A stretch of DNA of 64,000 bases from the NCBI RefSeq assembly GCF_019649055.1, contig NW_026570284.1, positions 62,001 through 126,000 on the forward strand, read 5' to 3'. Source of the stretch: Paramacrobiotus metropolitanus (lineage: Eukaryota; Tardigrada; Eutardigrada; Parachela; Macrobiotidae). The position numbers and the translations under genes are program-made. The notes below the pieces were generated by a model. It was not told the origin of the DNA, ran no database searches, and worked only from the letters and a program-made list of their open reading frames with translations. This document shows positions 37,497-48,580 of this stretch, piece by piece. The first letter of the stretch is position 1. The number at the start of each line of letters is the position of its first letter.

Positions 37497-39285
37497 TCAC
37501 TTGTAGCGATTCCACTTCGCTTTCTGTGCAAGAATATCGGCGCGTAGGTTTTGGGCAAAACAAATGCCCAGCACTTGCACAATGGCCACACCGACGGCCA
37601 CTGCGGCAACAATCACGAGATTCTGATCCAGCCAGGTCTGTGCGGCATCCACACAACCTTTGCTGAAGATGGTATCGGCGAATTCTTCCCTGCGTCGGAC
37701 ACCATATCCACATTGCAGGTTAACAAGACTTGTTTCCTGGAGAACATAAATTTTATGTTAACGTACCAAAGAACAAATATCTGCAGAATAGCCTCGGCCA
37801 TGATAAAAGCACACCTCAATTATTGATCAATTATCGCCAGCAACTGATGTGTTTACAAGAAACAGCAAAATGTTTTCCACTGCGCAGCGGTCACCGATTT
37901 TCAAAGTAAAGAAAGAACATAATCACAACCGGGCTTTATACCTTTGGTGGTTTACAACAACTGAATGGAACGCCACATGCTTCCGGGCTGCCCTTAGATG
38001 AACAGTTGAAATAGATATTATTATTCCAATCTCCGGGAGAAGTGATACCACAACATTGTAGCTAAAAAAGAAACACAATTAGTGCCGTCACTGACGTACA
38101 CAAAATACATACATACTGTACTGAGTGTACTCATATGATCATATCTAAAGCCCAAATAACCCAGCTTGTTCTTCACATTTAAAAACAGAACTGGCTCTTA
38201 AACTCACCCATTTTGACTGTATCCAGTCGACCAAATCCTGCGCATCTTCATCTTCGCGATAATCACTGATCATCGCCTGAAGTTGATCTTTGGCTTGGCC
38301 TTTAAGCTGTAGAACACGTCATGATTAAATCAAAATGCAAAGTCAGCAATCCCGAAAGAAAAATCCAACGCACCCAATCTTTAAAGACAAATCCAAGGAC
38401 TCCCAATGTTAGTTCGCCCAAAAGAATGATACCCAGTAGGAAAGCATACTGCAAACACATATTCATACATATTCACATATTCATACCATGAAATTAATGC
38501 CATGAAATTAATTCTATTTGACATGAAAATGTGTTATCTTACCGTAGCTAGCAAGAAGGTATTTTCTCGTAAAGCTCCAACACACCCGGTGAAGCCTATC
38601 ACAAATGTAACTAATCCCGTAACGATGAGCAGAAACGCCGGATCCAACGCCACCGACGTTAAACGTTTCAGATTATTCAGGGTGTCCTTTTCGGTCCACG
38701 CCCAGATTCCAACGGCAAAAATTACCATGCCCGCTATCTGAATTCGAAAACGGCAAATAGTCAACGATTTGTTACTTACTATACAGGCTACGTTATTACA
38801 TTTAATACTGGATTACGAAATATCCGAATGATAAGCCATAACACTGTATTGTCAGAAGATAATTAACCAAACTACTTATTCAAATACAATGATAAAAAAT
38901 ATAAGGTTTTCTTTTCCAGCAACAACAGCCAGACTATCAGTAGACAGGTGATGCAAAATGCCAGCGTAATCAGAAGAATGTGTCTGGAATGCATTACATT
39001 TGCTTATCTACCCTCAGACTTAACAGTGTCAACGATTACAATAAATACACCGCTGACTGAAAACATTTCTCCGCAAAATTTTGAAAAAATTCAACAATGT
39101 ACTGCTGAAAGAATATCCTCACCCAAAACAGCACATTCTGGCCGAAAACAATCCATTTCACACAGCAGCTAACTTCTGTACGATCCCGTCGCTTTTTCCT
39201 ACGATGGCGCATTCGTCTGGTGGCATTGGGGCGTTCGGCTGGAGGCCCCTCACGCGGAGCAGCCATGGGATACACACCGATGAAT
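37497..39285 (-). CDS. TspanC8-type tetraspanin
   Basis: Six coding exons, all phase-consistent: 39123-39285, 38543-38737, 38374-38448, 38208-38306, 37942-38061 and 37497-37736. From the ATG at 39266 this gives 290 residues. The four membrane spans are readable: [17 protein letters not shown] continuing into [56 protein letters not shown]; and [20 protein letters not shown]. The large extracellular loop has CCG, FNC, EAC, PFSCC, LQC and KGC, i.e. eight cysteines. That is the hallmark of the TspanC8 group (Tspan5/10/14/15/17/33), which escorts the ADAM10 protease to the surface. [16 protein letters not shown] and LGFVFKDW also fit this group. The exon containing the ATG is open upstream to an acceptor at 39285, so a longer N-terminus is possible. 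Confidence 0.93.
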
Positions 39286-39610
39286 CTGTGACAACACCAA
39301 CTTCCGGTTCAATGAACAACAATAAACTGCTCATAAGACTAAAATAGCACCACATTTGAACGACAAAACATTCCACTGATTTCAACAGCAAACAGAATTA
39401 TTATTACTGTACTCAATAGCTAACATATCAATTGATAAAACTCTCGCAAATGATGAAAATTACGACTTTAGACTATATTATTCCGACACGTTGTGATTGG
39501 TTTAATAATCACCAACTACAGCCACGTGAATGATTCACATTTTTTATGACAGAGCGCATTTTGGGCCATGCATAATCGACTCTCAAAGCTGCACGGATTA
39601 TGGCACTCAC

Positions 39611-39684
39611 CTCTCGTTGTTCAACAAGGATTCGTCCGTGTCATCGTATGCTCCATACGCTATGCCGCGGCGTGGATACGACAG
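39611..39684 (-). other. Upstream exon of the tetraspanin gene (5' UTR or N-terminal extension)
   Basis: A 74-nt block with a strong acceptor (CTTTTTGCAG) and a donor (GAG|GTGAGT). It stays in frame with the tetraspanin: SYPRRGIAYGAYDDTDESLL would precede the [10 protein letters not shown] of the next exon. A further candidate exon ends at 40499 with an AG|GTAAGC donor. No in-frame ATG is visible upstream, so these could be transcribed leader exons. Confidence 0.5.
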
Positions 39685-41726
39685 CTGCAAAAAGAATAAA
39701 ACTCATGAATTATGCGGTCCACACACGGTAGAAACGGCTATACATACGAATTTCAAGACTGTCCCAAAATAAACGCTGAACCGCGTTCTTGCAACAAAAG
39801 TTACGTACCATTTTGTAAAAATTTACGCGCAAACCCTCACGGAAATTTTTCCGCAATAATTTCCCGAATAACAGCCAGTTTAAAAATAACTACCAATAAT
39901 TCCCAACAAACTGCATGACAGCTGGAATTATCATACGATACAGACGCAGATGGAAGATCCATTTAATGATTCAATGAAATAAAAAGCTTAACGATTTTGT
40001 TATCCTCGCCACGATACTGGCGACAGACAGTGAAATATCAGTTTAGATAAAATTAATACAACTTGTCAAATCTTATCAGTTTAGATAAATACCGTGAAAA
40101 TGAAATATCAAAATTAAAACAGACCATAATGATCAAACAATAACAACCAGAATTTCTAAATTCAGCCAATTATAAAAGAACGTCTTTTTATGCAAAAGTT
40201 CAAAACTGCAACAGTTTGTGAATTGTGATAGCGAACAACCACAACATTGAAACAGTATCAGTATCATTTATGATTTATGAGTGCCAAAACATTACTAACA
40301 ATAACTAATCAGTGTATAATTTTGTGAATAATTAGGTCAGCGTTACGCTACATCGTGGAACGATCGAATCTAGTTCACAAAATCCCACACATCTCGAAAT
40401 AAGGAACAGTATCGTAAACACGAGCACTGCTGCAGGGAGCGACGCTACAGTCGCATCGTTCAGGACCAGTTACTCTACTCTCTGTGAACTGTGCTTACCT
40501 CATCGACGACGGCAATTTTCTTGCGTAACGGAGAACGGAGGCATCAAAACAGAAACAGAGCAAAAGATTGATTATTTTACTTCCGGTGGTGGTCGGAGCT
40601 TAACAAACAAGAAGAGCAGAGAACTTCACATCAGCAAAAATGTGAATGTATACAGTACTCGATGTGCCTCCCAGCTCGAGAGCTCGTATGACAGCAACAA
40701 GATTCGTATGGCCACTATTTGAGACAGAGTGCGAGCACGCACAACCAGACACAAGACAGACAGAGAAAGAAAGAGACTCGGCAGAGAGCGATCGATAAAC
40801 AGAGCCGACTGGGTCGGCCGTATTCGTCAGCATAAAATAATAAAGGCTGAAAATATCTAGTGATAACTATAGAGTATGGGCAAAGAATAATGGTGTCGAA
40901 CTTGTTAGTTTTTCGAATTATGCTTTGTATGCACTGAATGGTTAAAAAATCATATTATTATAATAATTTAATTTAGCCGCACCAGTTTTAGGGGTAATAA
41001 TTAACAAATTTTCACTTTCCCGCTGAAAGCGTCCAAGCTAAATATTTTATGTCATGATGCCGCAATGACAGACGCCCGAAGTCGGCGATGCCAGAACTTG
41101 GCGAGCGGTCGAAGTGGCACAAGCAGCAATTCTTGCAATCGACGCTAGAACACGGGCATTCGTGTTTTATCGATTTGACACGATTCGTGATATTTCGGAC
41201 GAATTTTTGAATTACTGTTGTCGTTTTGAATATTTTGAATTGCTCTTTAATTTTTAGTTTAACCTAACTAATACGAAACAGCTACAGTACAGTAATGTGA
41301 AACGGCCTACGTAGATGCCTCTGTTTTTTTCGCTGTCTTCCGGTGCGCTGCTGCGCTGGTGTGCGCGGTGCGCGGATGCATTGCACTGGGCGTGTCCAGT
41401 CGCTGCGCAGGCTCACCGCCAACCAGCAAACACCGGCCCAAAAATTTGCTGATCAGAATCCAAAAATCAGCTGTGTTTCCTGATCTGGGTTTGCCAGTCA
41501 GATTTATTTCGGTGTGTAGTTTCGGGTAGAAGAATTATAATAACAGTACTCGTACAGTACTTTAGAAGAATAAGGCACTGCATTTCAGTTCAGTTTGCCA
41601 CCGCTGGCATAATCTAAATTGTTTTGCCAATATTGTAGGTTATCGATGTAAAAATCCGTGGTGCAGATTCTATCAGCTGTTTGATCACAGATTGCAGACT
41701 GCAGAATAGGGCAATCTGAGGGACCC
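39685..41726. other. Intergenic / promoter region of the tetraspanin
   Basis: Apart from the leader exon ending at 40499, no coding exon is seen. 41330-41420 is strongly GC-rich with GCGCTG repeats and may be the promoter of plus-strand genes to the right. Small AT-rich repeats (CAGTTTAGATAAA twice) lie at about 40050-40090. Confidence 0.4.
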
Positions 41727-41917
41727 TTGGAGTGGACTGTGAGAAAAGTTTGGCTTCTGCAAGAACGTAAACCTCGTTTGTGGATTTGTTTTATGGGCTT
41801 GATTCTGCTGTTCGGGATTGGGGTTCTTGTTGTTTCATTACTGGAGATTACGCGCGACTTCAGCGGCTCACTCTCGTCATCACAAATCGCCCGCAGTGCA
41901 AATTTTCGAAGATGTAG
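41727..41917 (+). CDS. Candidate exon of a single-pass membrane protein
   Basis: A plus-strand open stretch with a basic segment followed by a strong hydrophobic span (WICFMGLILLFGIGVLVVSLL), then a polar Ser-rich segment, ending at AG|GTGAGA. The first in-frame ATG is at 41793; upstream the frame stays open to AG acceptors near 41690. The layout (short basic N-terminus, one span) would suit a type II Golgi enzyme or similar. No partner exon was identified before mitoferrin, and no family is recognised. Confidence 0.3.
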
Positions 41918-42256
41918 GTGAGAATACGATCTGGGGTTGCGATTAAGACTTCGTCACTTCTGTTTGAAATTACATTTGTAGGAATTACGGACAGTACGGT
42001 ATACTGTGATAGACTAAATTTTTTTGGTAATGAAAATTTGTTTTAAAAACTGGTAAATTCTTGGTCTTTTTATAAGTGTCACTAGATTATTTGTGTGTCT
42101 GTCAGGGCTGCATTACGTTGCATAATTTTCTGACTTTTTCAGGCATATAATTTGTTATTATTAAAGAACCAGCGATCTCCCCGGAGTACGGATTGATCCA
42201 CAAAGACTGACTAAATTTACGTTTTGTGCTGTGTGAGCTCACATTTTCCTCTAACG

Positions 42257-43766
42257 ATGGACACCCGTAATCTGGATCTGGATGATTATGAGGCTCTGCC
42301 TCCGTCGGCCAGCACTACGGCGCAGATGTGTGCGGGTGCCATGGCCGGAATTATGGAGCACTGTATTATGTATCCTGTGGATTCTGTCAAGGTGCGTGTC
42401 GGTTTCGGTCTACTGCTTTTCTTAACTTCACAGCATTATCTTACAATTAGTTAATAGAATTCTACGGTGTCGCCTTAGGTGATTTACATTGGCCCTTTTT
42501 GAGTTATGCTGGGTAGTTTTTTCTGTTTGCTGCGCATGAGAATCTGCGCAGCACGGCAGACATTTTGCGTTTTGTTTGCGCATTCGGGGTTTCTTTGAGA
42601 TTAACCGGTTTTTCGATACAGTTCAGCAGAATGCATGTGTAAATATCAAGACAGAAAGGAAAGGGTTCCGTTGTTTACCGGTGTCGTAAGCGGTTTTCCC
42701 ACCGGAATGCGCGCAGATCGCTTGATCGTCTTGTCTAATATACATACAGTGCTTGAAAATTGAGTAAATAGTAAAGTTGTTAAAACTTTGTATAAACTAT
42801 GAGGACTAATCGTAACAAATGAGGGAAACAGTAATTTAGTTAGCTTTGAGCTTCCTTTGATTTATTTTTAAGGATTTTATTGTGAGCTGGAAAGTAGAAA
42901 GTGGCGAGTGTAAATGTGTTGAAAAGATTAGCCTTGATTTTTCAGTTCCGCTGCACGGGATATAAGTAGCACATTTTGAATTTTTGCAGACAAGAATGCA
43001 GAGTATTCGTTTAGCCGGAGTCTACCGCGGTACCTACGACGCTCTGATCAAAATGGTCACCACCGAAGGAGTCTTCCGTCCCGTACGCGGTATTCAGGCC
43101 GTTTTCGTGGGAGCTGGTCCGGCGCATGCCATGTACTTCGCTTGCTACGAGAACATGAAGATAGTATTAGAGAAGCAATTAGGACACGGTCCTACCGCGC
43201 ACGGTATCGCCGGATGTACGGCCGCTGTACTGCACGATGCAGTGATGAATCCCGCCGAAGTGGTCAAGCAGCGCATGCAGATGTTCGGCAGTTCCTACAA
43301 GAGCTGCATGCAGTGCTTTGCCCGAATCTGGGCTACTGAGGGACCGCGTGCCTTCTACCGGAGCTATCTGACCCAGCTGACCATGAACGTGCCTTTCCAG
43401 GCAATTCATTTCATGGTGTACGAGCAGATGCAGGATGCCATGAATCCGCTGCGTCGCTATGATCCCCGTTCGCATGTGATATCCGGAGCGGTAGCCGGTG
43501 CTGTAGCGGCAGCTATCACCACACCGTTGGATGTGTGTAAAACCTTGTTGAATACGCAGGAGTTGTGCGTGCTCAAGCAGGATAACACCATCCGCGGACT
43601 CCCGCAGGCCATGATGGCCGTCTACCGTTGTTGTGGTTTCCGAGGATATTTTCAAGGCCTTCAAGCGAGGGTGATTTTTCAGATGCCGTCAACGGCCATT
43701 TCATGGTCGGTTTATGAGTTTTTCAAATATATTATGTCTGCACAAAACGGATTGAATATAGCCTAG
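42257..43766 (+). CDS. Mitoferrin (mitochondrial iron carrier, SLC25A28/37 family)
   Basis: Two exons, 42257-42391 and 42990-43766, join in phase 0 to give 303 residues. It has the three carrier repeats with signature motifs YPVDSVKTRMQ (split by the intron), [11 protein letters not shown] and [14 protein letters not shown]. Mitoferrin-typical features include [49 protein letters not shown] and [10 protein letters not shown]. The carrier imports iron across the inner mitochondrial membrane for haem and Fe-S cluster synthesis. The protein is complete; only one intron interrupts it. The 3' half of the gene lacks introns. Confidence 0.95.
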
Positions 43767-45014
43767 AATGCTTGAAGGATAAAATTTTTTATAGCACTTT
43801 TGGGTGATTTAATGCAGTGCGTTATTCAATATTCTTATTTATAATTTTGAAACTGAAGAAACTGTATTAGAGTAAGCATATCTGCGCTGGTGGAATTGGG
43901 ACGAGTGAATTGTTGACTGTTACTGGAAGAAGTGTTGCATTAAAAGCAGATGAACTCGGGCACGTCGGCTCACATCTTACTTTTGTTATGGCATTGTTCA
44001 TGCGAAAGATTTTTTCCAAGTTGGAATCTATGGGTCATCGCTCCAGTATACTGGTCACAATGGTAGCTTCTGTAGTATGGTGGCTGGTGAGAAAAAGGTC
44101 GCTCACAACAGCCAGATGGTAATCGATATAGAAATTAACGGTGAATACAGTAGTGACGAACAGTTGATTGCTACGTACCCGGTCAAAACAGACAACACGT
44201 AAAATAGATATAGGTAGTAGCACACAAAAGTTACCGTACGCTTAATGGAAATTAGTCCAACTTACTGAAATGAAAGTGATGCACGCTAATAATGAAAACT
44301 AATGAACTAATAATAATTTCAGATATGTACATGTAGCCATGTAAAAGGTGTTAGTAATTGCATGTACGATCGACCTCATACACTAAAAATTACTGCAACC
44401 CAAATTTGAAAGTGCGGTATGTGTTGTACCTGTATTGTACCTATTATAATTTGTATTTGTACTATATTTTGGTACGTAGTACTTACGATTAATATTGTGC
44501 TGTCCAGTTTTACGGTACGATAACGAAAATCACATCTTTGTATTTCCAGTCGTAGCAACAACAGCGGCATTTAAAATAAATGCTTTTAAGCTTTCATTAA
44601 AAAAAGTAAAATCAAGTTTAAATAGCCGGCTTTTCTAGATTAACGGTGATTTGCACTGCAAGGCTGTAACTAAATGCAAAGCGGATGCTGGAATTGGCTG
44701 GAATGCTGGATAATAACTCGTGAGATTACCGAATATTCTATGCACTTATTATTGCTATTTAGTAAGTAATTAGTGACTAATTCATCGTAAAACAGTTTTG
44801 TTCTACCGATGTTTTTTTTAGTTTTGCTGTACCGTTCGATTTTGACTTGTGTAGGCTACCAAAAAGGATAGATAAATCACACTGATTGCTAATGCTATAA
44901 ATATTTATGTTTCGTATTATATGGTTATCGTTACAATGTCAACGAATTATAATCGTGCGAAACATAAAAAAATCAATTTAATCGCGGTAACGCTTTTTGA
45001 GTATAACGGCATTA
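43767..45014. other. Intergenic region between mitoferrin and tRNA-Thr
   Basis: AT-rich sequence; no coding exon supported. Confidence 0.5.
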
Positions 45015-45087
45015 GCCGCCATGGCTTAGTTGGTAAAGCGTCTGCCTAGTAAGCAGAAGATCATGGGTTCGAGTCCCATTGGTGGCT
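45015..45087 (+). tRNA. tRNA-Thr (anticodon AGT)
   Basis: A 73-nt cloverleaf. The acceptor stem GCCGCCA pairs with TGGTGGC (one G-U). The D arm contains the A box GGCTTAGTTGGTAAAGCG. The anticodon arm TCTGC-CTAGTAA-GCAGA reads AGT at positions 34-36, and the T arm holds the B box GGTTCGAGTCC. No intron and no encoded CCA. A T-run follows immediately as the Pol III terminator. Confidence 0.96.
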
Positions 45088-45093
45088 TTTTTA
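45087..45093 (+). terminator. Pol III T-run terminator of tRNA-Thr
   Basis: A T-run directly downstream of the tRNA discriminator base. Confidence 0.75.
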
Positions 45094-45649
45094 TTGTTTA
45101 GCACATTTGGAACTGAAGTACCACATTTTTTTAATAATTACTGCATAAACCAAGCCGCTTGATAATACATAAAATTATTGTACTTGATTAGGGACTGTAA
45201 ATCAATAATCTATTCTCAGGTTAATTCTGAATTTCTTACTGAATGAATACTCATGGCACCACCCATGAGGGCGTTGCTTGAATTCTGAGCGTGTAATAAT
45301 CTGGCATAAACCATCAAGATCGATTGGCAGTGTTGTCTACTGATAAACAGTGGTGCCATTTCCTCTGAAATGGAAAATCGGAAACTCGTTTCACTTTTTG
45401 AGTTTTGGTGGAATAAGCTGGTGAAATAGGTAATTTGCCTATTCCAGAATCATACTTAATTTTGTTTTATTTATTGACTAGCACGAATTCATAAAGAAAT
45501 CTTTATCTGTCGATACGGGCTACAGTTTTATCACGAATACTGGTTGAGCAGTTTTTCATCAGTGGAATAAAGGCGCGCAGAACTCGATTTAGCGTTCCCG
45601 TCGTGTTCAGTGTTAGCAGTATTGTTCAGCTGGAAGGCAGGTGAAAAGC

Positions 45650-46219
45650 ATGGGGAACCGTTCGACGATTATGCTGCAGCGCAGCGACATCGAGGAGATC
45701 CAACGTGAAACCGGCTTCACGCCCAACCAGATCGTCCGCCTATACAGCCGTTTCACCAGTCTGGACAAATCTAACTCGGGCTCCCTGAGTCGTGCGGATT
45801 TCCTGCGTATCCCCGAACTGGCCATCAATCCCCTGGGCGATCGTATCGTGCATTCCTTCTTCCGTGACTGCCCCGAGGATCAGGTGAATTTCCGCCAGTT
45901 CGTCAACATCCTGTCTATATTCCGTCCGGTGAAGCGTAATTCCCATCTGGACAGTAATAGCAAGGAGAAGAAACTGCGTTTTGCCTTCCAGCTGTACGAT
46001 CTGGATGAGGATAATCGTATATCGGCCGATGAGATCCTGGCTGTCCTGCAGATGATGGTGGGCGTCAACATTCCCGATGATCAGCTGGAGAGTATTGCCG
46101 AGCGGACCCTGCAGGAGAACGACACGGATCACGATGGGTTCATCTCGCTGGAGGAGTTCATGGCGGCCATGGGCGAGTCGGATGTGGATAATCGGCTGTC
46201 GTTGCGTTTTCTCAGCTAA
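45650..46219 (+). CDS. Calcineurin B homologous protein (CHP1/p22-like)
   Basis: A single uninterrupted 189-residue frame. The start at 45650 gives MGNRST, a good N-myristoylation site. ETGFTPNQIVRLYSRFTSLDK, RIPELAINPLGDRI and the C-terminal RLSLRFLS are typical of CHP proteins, which bind Na+/H+ exchangers, rather than calcineurin B itself. EF-hands 1 and 2 are degenerate. EF-hand 3 (about residues 117-128, DLDEDNRISADE) and EF-hand 4 (about 158-169, DTDHDGFISLEE) carry full calcium-ligand sets. The protein is expected in the cytosol and on membranes. There is no intron, unlike all other recognised protein genes here, so a retrocopy origin is possible. An AATAAA signal lies at 46446, about 230 nt after the stop. 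Confidence 0.93.
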   Translation: MGNRSTIMLQRSDIEEIQRETGFTPNQIVRLYSRFTSLDKSNSGSLSRADFLRIPELAINPLGDRIVHSFFRDCPEDQVNFRQFVNILSIFRPVKRNSHLDSNSKEKKLRFAFQLYDLDEDNRISADEILAVLQMMVGVNIPDDQLESIAERTLQENDTDHDGFISLEEFMAAMGESDVDNRLSLRFLS

Positions 46220-46445
46220 ATTGAAGACAGATTATGGGAGTCTTTATTTTATGGCCTTCTAGTGGGTGTGGCGCATCCTGTGGTTGAGTCGTACGTCTTA
46301 TTCTGGTTGGTTGAGTTTGTTTATGGCATCATTGGCATGGTACACACACTTCGCAATCTCGAAAGCTTTTAACTAATTTTTGCGATTTTCTTGACTTTAG
46401 AGCTGTTTTGTTGTTGTTATTCTCGCGTTGTGAACTAACTGAAAA

Positions 46446-46451
46446 AATAAA
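46446..46451 (+). promoter_or_regulatory. Polyadenylation signal of the CHP1-like gene
   Basis: Canonical AATAAA about 230 nt downstream of the CHP1-like stop codon. Confidence 0.6.
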
Positions 46452-47747
46452 AATGGCCAAACCTTGATTGGTACTAATTCTTTCATTATTGCTCGTATTG
46501 TCTGCTCATTCTAATGAATCTAATCTAATTTACTTTGATGTATAAGTCTGAAAGCGTGGTTGCCACTGCACTACGGTGGTTGTCATACGAGTATTCGTAA
46601 TTTTGAATCGCCGAAATTATCGTAGCATCGGAAAAATTTTTCGCCGATAATGTTCCACTTAAGAAAATCATAAAGTGATGACCTGTGCTAAATAATACTA
46701 CGTAATGCTAAATAATGCTACGTAATTTTGGGTAGATGCATTTAATAAATTGAATAACAATTTTCTTTCCAAGCAGGTACCGGGTAGGGAACTCTCGAGT
46801 TTTCAGCTGCAGTACTAACATGCTTTACAAATTTCACCTTACAGTTAGTTGTATGGGGACAATTAATGTTTGACCGGTTTGTATCAATGATTGTTTAAAG
46901 ATATCGTCATTTATAATCCTGCACATTTGCAGTGTGGGTTTATGAGAGCGACCAGACGTGCGTGCGGCCCAACCGGAAGCCACTTCCTGGCATTTCGGGT
47001 GGCTTACGTCGCGGTATTGACGCAAAATATTTTCGCCAACAGGATAATTGTATTTAATGTAACTCAGCCGCACTGTTTACGTACATACTTCGCTATTCAC
47101 AAATGACATTTAAAGATAAAAAGTTAAAATTAGCGTATAGCGATCGATAGTGTTGTTGTCGACGTTATGCCCCATTTTAGTCTTTAATTATGTACTTAAA
47201 TGTCAGCGTCAACCGGCAGCACCAAAAGGTTTTAACGTCACCTTTTAATGAGAAATCTGTTTTCTGTGGAAATGCCTGCGCCACTGCCTGTTGTGTTAAT
47301 ACCAGTTTAACTTCAGTAATAATGGCATTGACTGGGCTATTTGAAGTGTCTCTTTGAAATTTCTAAGATGCAGCGTTACTAGACGGAAAGTAATTTGCAT
47401 ATTGTAGAGTATTTTTCTGTTATTTACCTGTAGAGAAATCTGCTAAAAGTCTGAAAGCAGTACGCAGTAGCATAAATCAAAATTTTACATGGCATGCGTG
47501 CGCGCATGCATCTGTATCAACTCCTTTATCGTAGCGATCACCGAATATTTAAATGATTTTGAAATGGTCGTGTCTATATATACAGCAATTGTAGCGCTTT
47601 TATGATAATTGCTGACAACATGCAAAGAGGTAATACGACACTTTCAACAGGCTTTTATAAAATTATTTAGTCCTGCTGCGCCGTAACTTAATCCGATGTG
47701 CAATACATGCTACTCAAAATGGATTACTTGCTCGGTCTTCCCAACAG
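46452..47747. other. Intergenic / upstream region of the Ly6 gene
   Basis: Contains a 19-bp direct repeat, GCTAAATAAT(A/G)CTACGTAAT, twice at about 46688-46727. The signal-peptide exon of the Ly6 gene should lie here or just upstream but was not identified with confidence. Confidence 0.4.
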
Positions 47748-48580
47748 GAGCCGCCATTCAGTGTTATGAGTGCAATTCAGCGTACGATCCAAGGTGCGGC
47801 GATCATTTCGATAATTTGACGTATCCTTTAACGGACTGCCGGTACAAGTACAAGGGTCACCTGCAGTTATATGGTGCTACGAAATGCCGGAAAATGATCG
47901 TCCAAGGTATATTTCATACTGCACGTGACATGTTGCTAATAATACCATGTTTTCCGTTCGACTTCGTTGCCGTTTAAATACAGGTCTTATATAACGATAC
48001 ATTAATAACGCTTCGCTTTCCTTTCATCCTCTAATTCATTAACCTTTTCTAAAGTACGATTTTCCTACCTGCGCTATTTCATAATGCGCTATTACAAACT
48101 TGGCGACTGCAGTTGATAAATAAGTATTTCAATTTATTACATAGATGCAGATTTTTTGTACATATAAATTCGTTAGTATGAGTAAACGTGGAAATAATGC
48201 CGACGCCACCCTTTCAGAATTCCAGAAAGCCGATACGACTGACTCTCTCATTTGCAAAGGAAATTTTGTATATATAGGCGCGCTAAAATTTTCTGTTAGT
48301 AATTTTATAAAGGTGCACATTAATTTAACAGGTGCGTATTATTGCGTATCTTCAGTTTTATTTTATTGTTTTAGTGCATAATCATCGACGTATAATACGG
48401 GAATGTGCGTTTCTCGGTCAGGTTGGATATAATGACGGACGATGGTGTCTGGAACGAGTGGGAGCACGCTATGTTAGCTACAGCGTTTGCTTGTGTGATA
48501 ATAAAGACGGATGCAATTCGAGTGGGCTGAATTCTCAGAATATATTCAACGTTATCCTTTTCATCAGTGTATTTTTATAA
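47748..48580 (+). CDS. Ly6/uPAR three-finger protein (quiver/sleepless type), 5' incomplete
   Basis: Two exons, 47748-47906 and 48375-48580, join in phase. The mature domain starts AAIQCYECNSAYDPRCGDHF, the LxCYxC opening typical of invertebrate Ly6 proteins. It then has LTDC, GATKCRKMIVQ, RIIRECAFLGQ, GRWCLERVG and the terminal CLCDNKDGCN, giving the ten-cysteine three-finger pattern. A hydrophobic C-terminus (NVILFISVFL) after a Ser/Gly/Asn spacer suggests a GPI anchor. Drosophila relatives tune ion channels and septate junctions. The acceptor at 47747 shows that a first exon with the signal peptide lies upstream, so this model is partial. Confidence 0.82.

Noticed and set aside
43179-43664. 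161-codon minus-strand frame opposite mitoferrin
   Set aside because: Shadow of the mitoferrin coding exon; carries no family features.
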